Source: Azospirillum brasilense
GTDB lineage: Bacteria; Pseudomonadota; Alphaproteobacteria; Azospirillales; Azospirillaceae
Direction: 5' to 3'
DNA length: 64,000 nucleotides
Assembly (NCBI RefSeq): GCF_007827815.1
Contig: NZ_VITH01000001.1
Span: 310,001-374,000 of the forward strand
This document shows, piece by piece, positions 17,133 to 24,599 of this stretch (positions are counted from its first letter, which is position 1; each line of letters begins with the position of its first letter). A program made the translations under genes and the position numbers. The notes below the pieces were generated by a model. That model saw only the letters and a list, made by a program, of their open reading frames with translations, searched no databases and was not told where the DNA came from.

Positions 17133-18269
17133 TCACAGCCTGAGGAAGGAGAACAGGACGGAGAAGACCGCGTCCAGGACGATCACCAGGAAGATGGACT
17201 CGACCACCGACTTGGTGGTCAGCGTGCCCACGCTCTCGGCGCTGCCGGAAACCTTCAGACCCTCGTAACAGCCGACCATGGCGATCACCAGCGCGAAGAC
17301 CGGCGCCTTCACCAGTCCAACCAGGAAATGCGGCAGCGTGACGGCGCCGTGAAGCTGGCGGATGAACTGCCCGAAGGTGATGTCCAGCGTCGCGTAGCTC
17401 ATCACCGCACCGCCGAACAGCCCCATGATGTCCGCGTAGAAGGCCAGCAGCGGCAGGGTGATCATCAGGGCCAGCGCGCGCGGCACCACCAGAAGCTCCA
17501 CCACGTCCAGACCCAGCGTGCTGATGGCGTCCACCTCCTGGTTCACCTTCATGGTGCCGATCTGCGCGGTGAAGGCGGAGCCGGAGCGCCCCGCCACGAT
17601 GATGGCGGTCATCAGGATGCCGATCTCGCGCAGGATCGACACGCCCAGCAGATTGACCACGAACAGCTCCGCCCCGAAGCGGCGGAGCTGGTCCGCTCCC
17701 TGGAAGGCCAGAACCACGCCGATCAGGAAGGAGAGCAGCCCGAGGATCGGCAGGGCGTTCAGCCCGGTCTGCTCGATGTGGAACATCACCGAGCGGAAGC
17801 GCAGCCGCCGCGGATTCACGATCAGCCGTCCGAAGGTGATGGCGATCAGGCCGAGGAAGGACAGCAGGTCCCGCCCCTCGCGCAGCCCGTCGACGGCGGT
17901 GCGCCCGGTGCGCTCGAGCATGTCGAGGATGGGGCGGTGCGTCTGCGCCCGCTCGACCGGCGGGGGACCGACCTCGCGCACGGCGTCGAACAGGGCGGCG
18001 TGCTCCGGGCGGATGGCGGCCAGATCGACGCCGTGGCCCGCCGCCTTCAGCCGGTCGGACAGGGCGGACAGCAGATAGGCGCCAACCGTGTCCATGGCGT
18101 CCAGCCGCGACAGGTCGAGGCTGACCGCCCCGCCGCCGTCCAGCGCGAAGCCGTCGAGCGCGCCCGAGAGCCCGCCCGCGGCCTTCAGGTCCCAGTGGCC
18201 GAGAGCCGTCAGCCGCCATTCACCGTCGCCGGCGCGCGACGATTCCAACCACGCCCTTTCGCGCGCCAT
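17133..18269 (-). CDS. mlaE: MlaE-type permease with N-terminal STAS domain
   Basis: This 378-residue first gene of the Mla operon has two parts. Residues ~1-100 form a STAS-like domain ([19 protein letters not shown]), equivalent to E. coli MlaB. Residues ~120-378 are the MlaE permease with about five helices and the conserved [27 protein letters not shown] and DALGTL-like segments. Fusion of STAS and permease replaces the separate mlaB gene. It is divergent from apt across ~190 bp. The operon order permease, ATPase, MCE and lipoprotein fits a retrograde lipid-asymmetry system. Confidence 0.93.
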   Translation of the reverse strand: MARERAWLESSRAGDGEWRLTALGHWDLKAAGGLSGALDGFALDGGGAVSLDLSRLDAMDTVGAYLLSALSDRLKAAGHGVDLAAIRPEHAALFDAVREVGPPPVERAQTHRPILDMLERTGRTAVDGLREGRDLLSFLGLIAITFGRLIVNPRRLRFRSVMFHIEQTGLNALPILGLLSFLIGVVLAFQGADQLRRFGAELFVVNLLGVSILREIGILMTAIIVAGRSGSAFTAQIGTMKVNQEVDAISTLGLDVVELLVVPRALALMITLPLLAFYADIMGLFGGAVMSYATLDITFGQFIRQLHGAVTLPHFLVGLVKAPVFALVIAMVGCYEGLKVSGSAESVGTLTTKSVVESIFLVIVLDAVFSVLFSFLRL

Positions 18270-18456
18270 GCCCCGTCCTGCCCTTCCCTTCCGGTGCCGC
18301 GATGCGGCAATGCTCGTGCTTGTGGAGAGGAACTTGGCCGCAAGCCCCCCCGATGGTCAACCTCAAGCCGGGGAAAAACAGCCGCGCAGCGGCGGTTTGC
18401 ACGCGGACCGCCGCCCCGATAGTATGGCGCCGCCGTTGCACAGGAACCTTTTCACC

Positions 18457-18984
18457 ATGCCGAACCCCATCGATCTGAAGAACCACATCCGCGGCATCGC
18501 CGACTTCCCCAAGCCCGGCATCCTCTTCTACGACATCTCCCCGCTGCTGGCTCACGCCGAGGCGTGGAAGGAAGCGGTGGACCAGCTCGCCGAGGCGCTG
18601 CGCCCGCACAAGCCGGAGCTGCTGGTTGGCATCGAATCCCGCGGCTTCCTGATCGCCGCCCCGCTGGCCCTGGCGCTCGGCACCGGCTTCATCATGGTGC
18701 GCAAGCACGGCAAGCTGCCCGGCGACAAGGTCGCCCATTCCTACGACCTGGAGTACGGCACCGACACCATCGAGGTTCAGGCCGACGCCGTGAAGCCCGG
18801 CCAGCGTGTGGTCGTCCTGGACGATCTGCTGGCGACCGGCGGCACCATGGCCGCGGCGATCAGCCTGCTGCGCCGCGTCGGCGCCGACGTCCGCGCCGCC
18901 GCCTTCCTGGTCGAGCTGACCTTCCTCAACGGCCGCGACAAGCTGGACGTGCCCAGCGTCTCGCTGATGAGCTACGATTCGTAA
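18457..18984 (+). CDS. apt: adenine phosphoribosyltransferase
   Basis: A 175-residue purine-salvage enzyme that converts adenine and PRPP to AMP. Landmarks are [21 protein letters not shown] at the N-terminus, [14 protein letters not shown], the flexible loop with RKHGKLPG, and the PRPP-binding motif [14 protein letters not shown]. The ATG at 18457 has AGGA upstream, and the length matches the family. It is divergent from the Mla operon. Downstream is a palindromic repeat that may end transcription. Confidence 0.96.
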   Translation: MPNPIDLKNHIRGIADFPKPGILFYDISPLLAHAEAWKEAVDQLAEALRPHKPELLVGIESRGFLIAAPLALALGTGFIMVRKHGKLPGDKVAHSYDLEYGTDTIEVQADAVKPGQRVVVLDDLLATGGTMAAAISLLRRVGADVRAAAFLVELTFLNGRDKLDVPSVSLMSYDS

Positions 18985-19024
18985 AACCGCCTTCCGGAGA
19001 GGCGTCTGCCCATCGTTTAAGCAT

Positions 19025-19164
19025 CCTCTCCCGCCCCGGGAGAGGGTGGCGCCGAAGGCGCCGGGTGAGGGTGCTGCCAAGGATCAGACACCAACCTGTT
19101 GCCGGTACCCTCACCCTTCCCGCGCGTTGCGCGGGCCCCTTCCCTCTCCCGGGGCGGGAGAGGG
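19025..19164. repeat. GC-rich nested palindromic repeat between apt and the CocE-like gene
   Basis: The outer arms at 19025-19046 and 19142-19164 are exact reverse complements over 22 bases (CCTCTCCCGCCCCGGGAGAGG core). Each arm is itself palindromic. Inner GGGTGAGGGT and ACCCTCACCC arms continue the symmetry around an unpaired centre. It is related in style, but not in core sequence, to the repeats at 8.3 and 42.0 kb. Confidence 0.8.
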
Positions 19165-19191
19165 AACGTCGCGACGGCCATCCGCCGGTCA

Positions 19192-19207
19192 TGGCACAGC
19201 GCTTGCG
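19192..19207 (+). promoter_or_regulatory. candidate sigma-54 promoter upstream of the CocE-like gene
   Basis: TGGCACAGCGCTTGCG has GG and GC dinucleotides exactly 10 bases apart, matching the -24/-12 consensus TGGCAC-N5-TTGC. The predicted start is about 26 bases before the ATG at 19244. No enhancer-binding regulator gene is adjacent. Confidence 0.45.
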
Positions 19208-19243
19208 AGAGTTGCCGGTCACAGTTGCTCGGCAGGGCGCCCC

Positions 19244-20917
19244 ATGACCCATATGGCCCCGGTGATTCTCGAACAGCCGCCTCTCCTGGCCGTCCGGCCG
19301 CCCGAAACCGTTTCCATGCGGACGCGCGACGGAGTGCGGCTGGACGCCGACCTCTACCGTCCCGACGGGGTCGGCCCCTGGCCGGTCCTGCTGCTGCGTC
19401 TGGCCTGCGGGCGGCGCACGGCGATGACCAGCCATTACGCGCACCCGCGCTGGTACGCCGCCCGCGGCTACGTCGTCGTGGTGCAGGATGTGCGCGGGCG
19501 GGGCACGTCGGAGGGCCGGTTCCGCCCCTTCGAGGCGGAGCGCGAGGACGGCGCCGACGCGGTGGCCTGGGCGGCCTCCCTGCCCGGTTCCAACGGCACG
19601 GTCGGCCTGTACGGCAGCGGCTACGCCGGGATGGCGCAGCTCCTGGCCCTGGCCGAGCGGCCCGCCGCTCTGCGCGCGGCGGTTCCGGCGCTGGCCGGCT
19701 GGGATGTCTTCACCGACTGGGCGACGGAGGGCGGCGCTTTCCGGCTGGCCGACGCGATGGGCTGGGCGTTGCACTGCGCGGCGGAGTCCGCCCGCCGGCT
19801 GGAGGATGGCGCGGCTTACCGCGCGCTCCTGGAGGCGATCCGCAGCCTGCCGCTCGACGACGAGATTCCGTCCCGTCCACGGGTGCTGCGGGACTATGCG
19901 CGCCACTGCCATTACGACGACTGGCTGACCACGCCCGGTCCGGGCGGAAGCTGGGACGATCTGTCCCCCCGCCACGCCCTGTCCGGGGGCGTCGGCGAGG
20001 TCTCGGTCCTTCAGATCGGCGGCTGGTACGACCCCCGCCTGACCGGCACGCTGGCGGCGCACGAGGCGCTGTCCGCCGGCGGCGACGGCACCGTCCGTCT
20101 GCTGGTCGGCCCGTGGGACCGCCATGGCGTGGCCGTCCATGCCGGGCTCGACAGCCCGAAGCCGACCGATCTCCCGTCCTTCGATGCCCTGCAACTCGGC
20201 TGGTTCGAGCGTTTCCTGAAGGGGGAGATGAACGGCGCCGACCGCGGCGGGCCGATCCGCCTGTTCGACGTTCTGGAGCGCCGCTGGCGCGACCTGCCGG
20301 CCCTGCCGCCCGCAGCGCAGCCGTTGCATCTGTCGAGCGACGGCCTCGCCGCGCGGCGCGGCGGCACCCTGTACGACGACGCCCCGGATGAGGCGTTCCT
20401 CGACGTGCTGGTCCATGACCCGCGCGACCCGGTGCCCACCGTGGGTGGCCACGCCGTGCCGGACGCCGGCCCGCACGACCGCGCCGCCACCGACGCCCGC
20501 CCCGATGTGGCGGTCTACGACACCGCCCCGCTCGCGGCGCCGCTGACGCTGGCCGGCCGCATTGCCCTGGAAGTCTGGGTGGAAGCCGACGCGCCGTCCT
20601 TCGACGTCAGCGCCGTCCTGTCCGCCGTGCTGCCCGACGGGCGCGTCCTGCCGCTCAGCCAGGGGCACGCGCGGGTGGAGCCGGGCGGCGAGCAGCGCCC
20701 CATGCCGGTGGCCCTGCGCGCCCTCTGCGCAACCCTGCCAGCCGGCGCGGCGCTGCGCCTCAGCCTCGCCGGGTCCTGCTTCCCGGCCTACCCCGTCAAT
20801 CCGGGAACCGGAGCGGAGCCGGGCGAAACCCGCTTGGTCGACGCGCAGCCGATCACCCTGCTGATCCACGGCGGCGGTTCCCGCCCGTCGCGCCTGCTGC
20901 TGCCGGCCCGCGGCTGA
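19244..20917 (+). CDS. CocE/NonD-family hydrolase with altered catalytic residues
   Basis: The protein has 557 residues. It has the CocE layout: an N-terminal alpha/beta-hydrolase domain (MRTRDGVRLDADLYRP, DVRGRGTSEGRF), a helical cap, and a C-terminal jelly-roll domain starting near residue 425. Family members are acyl or peptidyl esterases such as cocaine esterase and X-Pro dipeptidyl peptidase. The nucleophile elbow normally reads G-x-S-Y-x-G. Here it is YGSGYAG, so the Ser position is Gly and the only Ser is one residue earlier. The His motif GPWxHG is GPWDRHG, with one extra residue. The Asp in GGWYD is kept. Activity is therefore uncertain. The ATG at 19244 follows AGGG, with a sigma-54 type promoter just upstream. 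Confidence 0.88.
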   Translation: MTHMAPVILEQPPLLAVRPPETVSMRTRDGVRLDADLYRPDGVGPWPVLLLRLACGRRTAMTSHYAHPRWYAARGYVVVVQDVRGRGTSEGRFRPFEAEREDGADAVAWAASLPGSNGTVGLYGSGYAGMAQLLALAERPAALRAAVPALAGWDVFTDWATEGGAFRLADAMGWALHCAAESARRLEDGAAYRALLEAIRSLPLDDEIPSRPRVLRDYARHCHYDDWLTTPGPGGSWDDLSPRHALSGGVGEVSVLQIGGWYDPRLTGTLAAHEALSAGGDGTVRLLVGPWDRHGVAVHAGLDSPKPTDLPSFDALQLGWFERFLKGEMNGADRGGPIRLFDVLERRWRDLPALPPAAQPLHLSSDGLAARRGGTLYDDAPDEAFLDVLVHDPRDPVPTVGGHAVPDAGPHDRAATDARPDVAVYDTAPLAAPLTLAGRIALEVWVEADAPSFDVSAVLSAVLPDGRVLPLSQGHARVEPGGEQRPMPVALRALCATLPAGAALRLSLAGSCFPAYPVNPGTGAEPGETRLVDAQPITLLIHGGGSRPSRLLLPARG

Positions 20918-20929
20918 CGTCAGACGGCC

Positions 20930-21748
20930 TCAGGGGCGCCGGCCGTAACCGTCCTCGTAGCCGTCGTCAAGGGCGGCGCCGAGGCCGCCCTCGTCGTCAT
21001 CGGCCGCTTCGAAATCGCGGAGGGCGCGGGCGGCGCTGCGCAGGCACAGGTTCAGGCTGCGGTCGAGCAGCCGCATCATCAGGTCGCGGAACGGCGTCTT
21101 GTCGCCCAGCGACCAGGCGCGCTCAACCATCGCGCCGTACATTTCGCGATCCTCGTCGGTCACCACCACCGGCGGGAAGCCGGCGCGGTTCAGGATCAGG
21201 TTGCACAGCAGAAGCGCGGTCGCGGCGTTGCCCTGGAAGAAGGGGCGGACGCTCATCAGCCGGTGATGCGCCTCGAAGGCGGCCTCCGGCCCCGCTTCCG
21301 TCCGGCGCAGCCAGCCCGACAGAGCCGACATCGACACCCGCACCTTCGCCGGATCGGGGGAGGCGCCGGCGTCGTCCTTCAGCGGGCCCTCCCGGTAACG
21401 CCCGGCGTTGGTGTCGATCCCCTGGTACAGCACGCCATGGAAGGCCGCGATGGTGCGCTCCGTCACCACGCCGCCGCCCTGGAAGGACAGGCGGGCCATC
21501 AGTTCCAGCGCGGAGCGGTGGTTGAGCACGAGGCGCTGCGGGTCGGCCGGACGGCTGCGCAGCACCGCGCCACGGTCCAGCACCATGCGGATGTCGTCCG
21601 GGGACAGTTCCACCCCCTCGACGAGGAGACAGGCGGTGGTCAGGCCGCGTTCGAAACGGTCGGCCAGATCGCGGACCACCGTCAGCGGCATCGGCCGGGC
21701 GTCGTCCAGAACCCGCTTCTTCTCCAGAATATCGTCCAGCAGCGCCAT
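20930..21748 (-). CDS. Fic/DOC-like protein with degenerate active site
   Basis: This 272-residue protein is recognisable as a Fic fold by the helix RLMSVRPFFQGNAATALLLC followed by NRAGFPPVVV. In active Fic AMP-transferases this reads HPFxxGNGRxxR. Here His is Arg, the acidic residue is Gln, and Gly-Arg are Ala-Ala, so AMP transfer by the usual mechanism is not expected. An LLVEGVELS segment near residue 40 resembles the inhibitory-helix motif (S/T)xxxE(G/N) with Cys in the first position. The C-terminal ~25 residues are Asp/Glu/Gly-rich. It is convergent with the CocE-like gene, 13 bases apart. It could be a binding or scaffolding relic. Confidence 0.75.
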   Translation of the reverse strand: MALLDDILEKKRVLDDARPMPLTVVRDLADRFERGLTTACLLVEGVELSPDDIRMVLDRGAVLRSRPADPQRLVLNHRSALELMARLSFQGGGVVTERTIAAFHGVLYQGIDTNAGRYREGPLKDDAGASPDPAKVRVSMSALSGWLRRTEAGPEAAFEAHHRLMSVRPFFQGNAATALLLCNLILNRAGFPPVVVTDEDREMYGAMVERAWSLGDKTPFRDLMMRLLDRSLNLCLRSAARALRDFEAADDDEGGLGAALDDGYEDGYGRRP

Positions 21749-21968
21749 CGTCCCGAACTCCGCAGATCCCTTGCATTTTCATAATGCCTGGACGGCGCGC
21801 GGGGAAGCACATCCTTTGCCGGCCCACAAGGTCACAGGGTGCGGCGCAACCTCCGGCCTGCGGTTTTTTGCCGCTTGTGCCGCCGCGGTTGCCGGTTTTA
21901 ACATCGCATCCCAAGATTTCCGCGCCCCCTATACTCGGCTGACCCGGCCCTCTGGAAGGATTGATCCG

Positions 21969-22391
21969 ATGCAACATGTTGCCTGGGATAAATCGATGAG
22001 CGTCGGCGTCGAAGTTCTCGACGACGACCACAGAAAATTGCTCGACATGTTCAACCATCTACTCAGGGCCGGCATCGCGGAGAAGGACCGCTCCAGCCTG
22101 TCCGGGCTGCTGGGGGGCTTGCAGGAATACACGACCGTGCATTTCGCGCGGGAGGAGGCGCTGATGGAGCGGCAGGGCTATCCCGGCCTCGATGCCCACC
22201 GGGCCGCCCACCGCTACTTCATCGACGAGGTGCACAAGCTGTCGCTGGACAACGACGACGACAACGAGATGATGCTCCGCATCGACCTGATCCTGCTTTT
22301 GAAGGAATGGTTCATCGAGCACATCCAGTCGGTGGACAAGCAATACAGCCCTTTCATGGCCGAAGACGCCGGCAGCACCACCGCCCATTGA
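21969..22391 (+). CDS. bacteriohemerythrin
   Basis: A 140-residue single-domain hemerythrin for O2 binding at a di-iron site. The ligand set is visible: His in VLDDDHRKL, the H-F-A-R-E-E pair (His and Glu), His-x-x-x-His in LDAHRAAH, and a C-terminal H...D in IEHIQSVDKQYSPF. The ATG at 21969 has AAGGA at the right distance. There is no signal sequence or fused signalling domain, so it is cytoplasmic. In microaerophilic azospirilla such proteins are thought to deliver or buffer oxygen, but the sequence alone shows only binding capacity. It is followed by a strong hairpin. Confidence 0.93.
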   Translation: MQHVAWDKSMSVGVEVLDDDHRKLLDMFNHLLRAGIAEKDRSSLSGLLGGLQEYTTVHFAREEALMERQGYPGLDAHRAAHRYFIDEVHKLSLDNDDDNEMMLRIDLILLLKEWFIEHIQSVDKQYSPFMAEDAGSTTAH

Positions 22392-22402
22392 CCGGACGCG
22401 CC

Positions 22403-22434
22403 AACGCCCCCGCGCTGGTCGGTGCGGGGGCGTT
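22403..22434. terminator. hairpin between convergent genes (bidirectional terminator candidate)
   Basis: AACGCCCCCGC (22403-22413) and GCGGGGGCGTT (22424-22434) form a perfect 11-bp stem with a 10-base loop. It lies between the convergent bacteriohemerythrin and BON genes. There is no real T-run on either side, so efficiency is uncertain. Confidence 0.6.
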
Positions 22435-22457
22435 CCGGCGGCGCCTCGGTGGCGGAC

Positions 22458-23102
22458 TCAGAAAGCCATGGTGCCGCCCGGTTCACGCAGGCGCAGGTTG
22501 TTCTGGACGTGGCGTACTCCGGAAATGGCGTCGGCCAAATCCTCAGCGCGGCGCTTCGCCATGCGGTCGTCCACCGTGCCGTCCAACGTGACCTCGCCGC
22601 CCGACACGGACACCGCGATGTCGCTGGCGTCGAGATAGGGGTCCTCGGTCAGCCGGTCGTTCAGATCGTCGCGGATCCGCTCGTCCGAGCGGGTGTAGCC
22701 CCGTGGGCCGCGCCCGCGGAACTGGGCGCGCCGCTCGTCCTCTTCGCGGCGGCGTTCGGCGTCGTCGTTGCCGAACCAAGAGGCGACCTCGTCACCGGCC
22801 TGCTCCCAGAAATTGCGTTCCCGAGCCATGCCGATGGGTTCGTCGCGGTAGCGGTCACCCTGTGTCCGGTCATCGCGCATCCGGTCATCGTGATGCCATC
22901 CACGCTCGGCGTGGCCCCAGTCGCTGCCCCAGCGGCGGCTGGGATCGCGCCCGCCGGAACCGCCACTTTCGTAGTCACTCCGGGGATAACCGCCTGCGCC
23001 GTAGGCGCCACGCCCAAATTCGTTGCGCTCGCGGACGTCGCGGCGGTCGTCCTCGTCCACGTTGCGGGCCTCGTCCTTCCACCGGTTCTCGTATTGAGCC
23101 AT
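22458..23102 (-). CDS. BON-domain protein with SWFG motif
   Basis: This is a 214-residue, very hydrophilic protein. The first ~125 residues are low complexity, rich in Asp, Arg, Gly and Tyr. The conserved SWFGNDDAERRREED motif follows, then RGPRGYTRSDERIRDDLNDRL and a BON domain (DIAVSVSGGEVTLDGTV...ISGVRHVQNNL). BON domains bind membranes or phospholipid and occur in osmotic and envelope-stress proteins. There is no signal peptide. The ATG at 23102 begins MAQYENRW, the usual start of this alphaproteobacterial family. The function is unknown, and stress induction is only expected by analogy. Confidence 0.85.
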   Translation of the reverse strand: MAQYENRWKDEARNVDEDDRRDVRERNEFGRGAYGAGGYPRSDYESGGSGGRDPSRRWGSDWGHAERGWHHDDRMRDDRTQGDRYRDEPIGMARERNFWEQAGDEVASWFGNDDAERRREEDERRAQFRGRGPRGYTRSDERIRDDLNDRLTEDPYLDASDIAVSVSGGEVTLDGTVDDRMAKRRAEDLADAISGVRHVQNNLRLREPGGTMAF

Positions 23103-23216
23103 CGTGCCAGACTCCCGTTCGCCGTTGCCCGCCGCCCGTCCGGACGGCTCTTTGGCAACAGGGCGGCGGCGCTCTGCGTTCCTCTTTCGGCGCAACGCCG
23201 GCGTGTCCGCACAATC

Positions 23217-23232
23217 TGGCACGCGGATTGCT
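23217..23232 (+). promoter_or_regulatory. perfect sigma-54 promoter match
   Basis: TGGCACGCGGATTGCT matches the consensus TGGCACG-N4-TTGCT at every defined base, with GG and GC exactly 10 bases apart. It sits between two minus-strand genes and points into a 30-bp gap before an intrinsic terminator. No protein gene lies downstream on this strand. Confidence 0.65.
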
Positions 23233-23242
23233 GCGCTGCACA

Positions 23243-23297
23243 CAGTCATCCACGCAGCCTTGGCCCCGGTCTCCCCTTTGGACCGGGGCTTCTTTTT
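23243..23297 (+). ncRNA. candidate sigma-54-dependent small RNA, ~55 nt
   Basis: The predicted 5' end is 12 bases after the GC of the sigma-54 element, and the 3' end is in the T-run of the terminator. The transcript would hold ~20 unpaired bases and then the terminator hairpin. The hairpin loop is TCCCCTTTG, C-rich and complementary to GGGGA-type Shine-Dalgarno sequences. No open reading frame fits. It is antisense to the 3' flank, but not the coding part, of the CYTH gene. This is a prediction from two signals, with no expression evidence. Confidence 0.4.
23263..23297 (+). terminator. intrinsic terminator without an upstream plus-strand gene
   Basis: GCCCCGGTC (23263-23271) and GACCGGGGC (23281-23289) form a perfect 9-bp stem with a 9-base loop, followed by TTCTTTTTT. 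The T-run exists only in the plus direction, while both neighbouring genes are on the minus strand. Confidence 0.85.
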
Positions 23298-23310
23298 TCC
23301 GGAAGACCTC

Positions 23311-23787
23311 TCAGGCCGCGCTGACCCAGTGGCGGATCGGGCTGCGCGACAGGGCGGAATTGCTGTAGGCCGCCCGGTGCGTGACCTCCGCCCCCACCCA
23401 ATCGGGAAGTGGGACGACCTGGTCGGCGTGGGACAATTCGACCTCGGCGATCACCAGACCGGCGTTCTCGCCGCCGAACACGTCGATTTCCCAGCAGAGA
23501 CCATGATGGTGGACGAGGTAGCGGGTCTTCTCGATCAGGCCGCCGCGGCAACTGTGGCGCAGCAGGCCGAGGGCGAGGTCGAGGGGAAGCGGGTGTTCGA
23601 CCTCGTCGCGGCACAGGCCGCGGCGGGGACCCTTGACGGTCAGGGTGGCGTCCGGGCCGGCGACCCGGACCCGCACCGTCCGGCCATCGTCGGAGGGCAG
23701 ATAGCCCTGGATGATGGACAGGCCGTTTCGGCACAGGGGACGGATGTCCCTCCGCACCAGAAAGCGCCGTTCGATCTCAACCGCCAT
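23311..23787 (-). CDS. CYTH-domain protein (triphosphate tunnel metalloenzyme family)
   Basis: The protein has 158 residues. It begins MAVEIERRFLV, the ExExK/R motif of CYTH proteins. Further charged strand motifs follow (TVRVRVAG, TLTVKGPRRG, EKTRYLVHH, EIDVFGGENAGLVIAEVEL). These build the eight-stranded tunnel that binds a triphosphate with divalent metal. Bacterial members hydrolyse inorganic triphosphate or act as adenylate cyclase or thiamine triphosphatase. The short stand-alone form suggests a tripolyphosphatase, but this is not certain. The ATG at 23787 has AAGG upstream. An upstream in-frame start at 23898 is unsupported. Confidence 0.85.
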   Translation of the reverse strand: MAVEIERRFLVRRDIRPLCRNGLSIIQGYLPSDDGRTVRVRVAGPDATLTVKGPRRGLCRDEVEHPLPLDLALGLLRHSCRGGLIEKTRYLVHHHGLCWEIDVFGGENAGLVIAEVELSHADQVVPLPDWVGAEVTHRAAYSNSALSRSPIRHWVSAA

Positions 23788-23986
23788 GACACCGGCCTTT
23801 CGGCATATCGGACACCGCCGAGGATAGTCGTCCGCCACGCTGCGGTGCAACCATGCCCCATACGCATGAAGTCCATCCCTGCGTTGCGGTATTACCATTT
23901 GGACACATCACCGAACAAGCGTCGAGGGCATGGCTCCCGCCGCTCCGTGGTGGGAGCGGCCACCCGTTTTGGGGTAGCATGCCGCC

Positions 23987-24223
23987 ATGGCACAAGACCT
24001 TGCACCCTGGCTGATCCTGTTCGCCTTGTACGGCGCGCCTCTCCTTCACGTGATGCTGTCGCGGCGCGGTGGTCCGTGGCGTCCCCCGCCCGGCACGCGC
24101 TGCCCCTTCGGCCCGCGGGCCGGCTGGGTGGTGATGGTGCTGATTCTGGGGCCGATCGGCTGGCTGATGTTCGTCATGCGCAACGGGCGCCGTTCCCGTC
24201 CCGGCCGCAGCCCCGGAGCGTGA
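23987..24223 (+). CDS. small two-helix membrane protein (PLDc_N-like)
   Basis: This 78-residue protein has an N-terminal hydrophobic segment (WLILFALYGAPLLHVML) and a second helix WVVMVLILGPIGWLMFVM followed by a basic tail. The pattern L-G-P-I-G-W-L in the second helix recalls phospholipase D nuclease N-terminal (PLDc_N) mini-proteins. The gene stands alone between CYTH and DUF3309. It could be a shadow of high-GC sequence, but hydrophobic periodicity and position favour a real gene. Confidence 0.6.
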   Translation: MAQDLAPWLILFALYGAPLLHVMLSRRGGPWRPPPGTRCPFGPRAGWVVMVLILGPIGWLMFVMRNGRRSRPGRSPGA

Positions 24224-24287
24224 CGCCCAGGGGCCGGTGGCGGAACGGGAACGGCGCCCGCGCCGGTAAGCCGGTGTGGCTTGCCCG

Positions 24288-24446
24288 TCAGATCCGGCCC
24301 ATCAGCAGAAGCACGATCAGGACGATCAGCAGCACGCCGAGGATGCCGCTGGGGCCGTAACCCCAACCGCGGCTGTGCGGCCAAGCCGGAACCGCGCCGA
24401 TCAGAACGAGAATCAAAATGATGAGCAGAATGGTGCCGATGGTCAT
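24288..24446 (-). CDS. DUF3309 family small membrane protein
   Basis: This 52-residue protein is made of a hydrophobic N-terminal helix (MTIGTILLIILILVLIGAVP), a short polar middle with W-P-H-S-R-G-W-G-Y-G-P-S-G, and a C-terminal helix ending in MGRI. The layout is that of DUF3309 proteins, which are widespread in Proteobacteria and of unknown role. A GGGGGA lies 5-10 bases before the ATG at 24446. Confidence 0.85.
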   Translation of the reverse strand: MTIGTILLIILILVLIGAVPAWPHSRGWGYGPSGILGVLLIVLIVLLLMGRI

Positions 24447-24599
24447 GGCGTCCCCCTAAATGTGGAGCTTTCGCTGAGAAGAACGCGAGCTTGACCGGCT
24501 GGTTCCTGTACCCCGCCTGTTCTTTGGCGCCTGCCCCCTCCATTCGTGGCACCGACGCCCTATCCTTCCGGTCTTCCTGTAAATTCCATTTCCACCGGA

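Noticed and set aside
17133-18269. STAS-permease fusion as a novel architecture
   Set aside because: N-terminal STAS domains fused to MlaE permeases are already known in many Proteobacteria, so it is noted only in the annotation.
15249-18422. 1057-codon plus-strand frame across the Mla operon
   Set aside because: Antisense artefact of GC-rich coding DNA; composition is His/Arg/Gln-rich and the opposite strand has four recognisable genes.
23988-24003. Sigma-54-like TGGCAC...TTGC at the start of the small membrane protein gene
   Set aside because: GG and GC are 11 bases apart, not 10, and the site lies inside the coding sequence.
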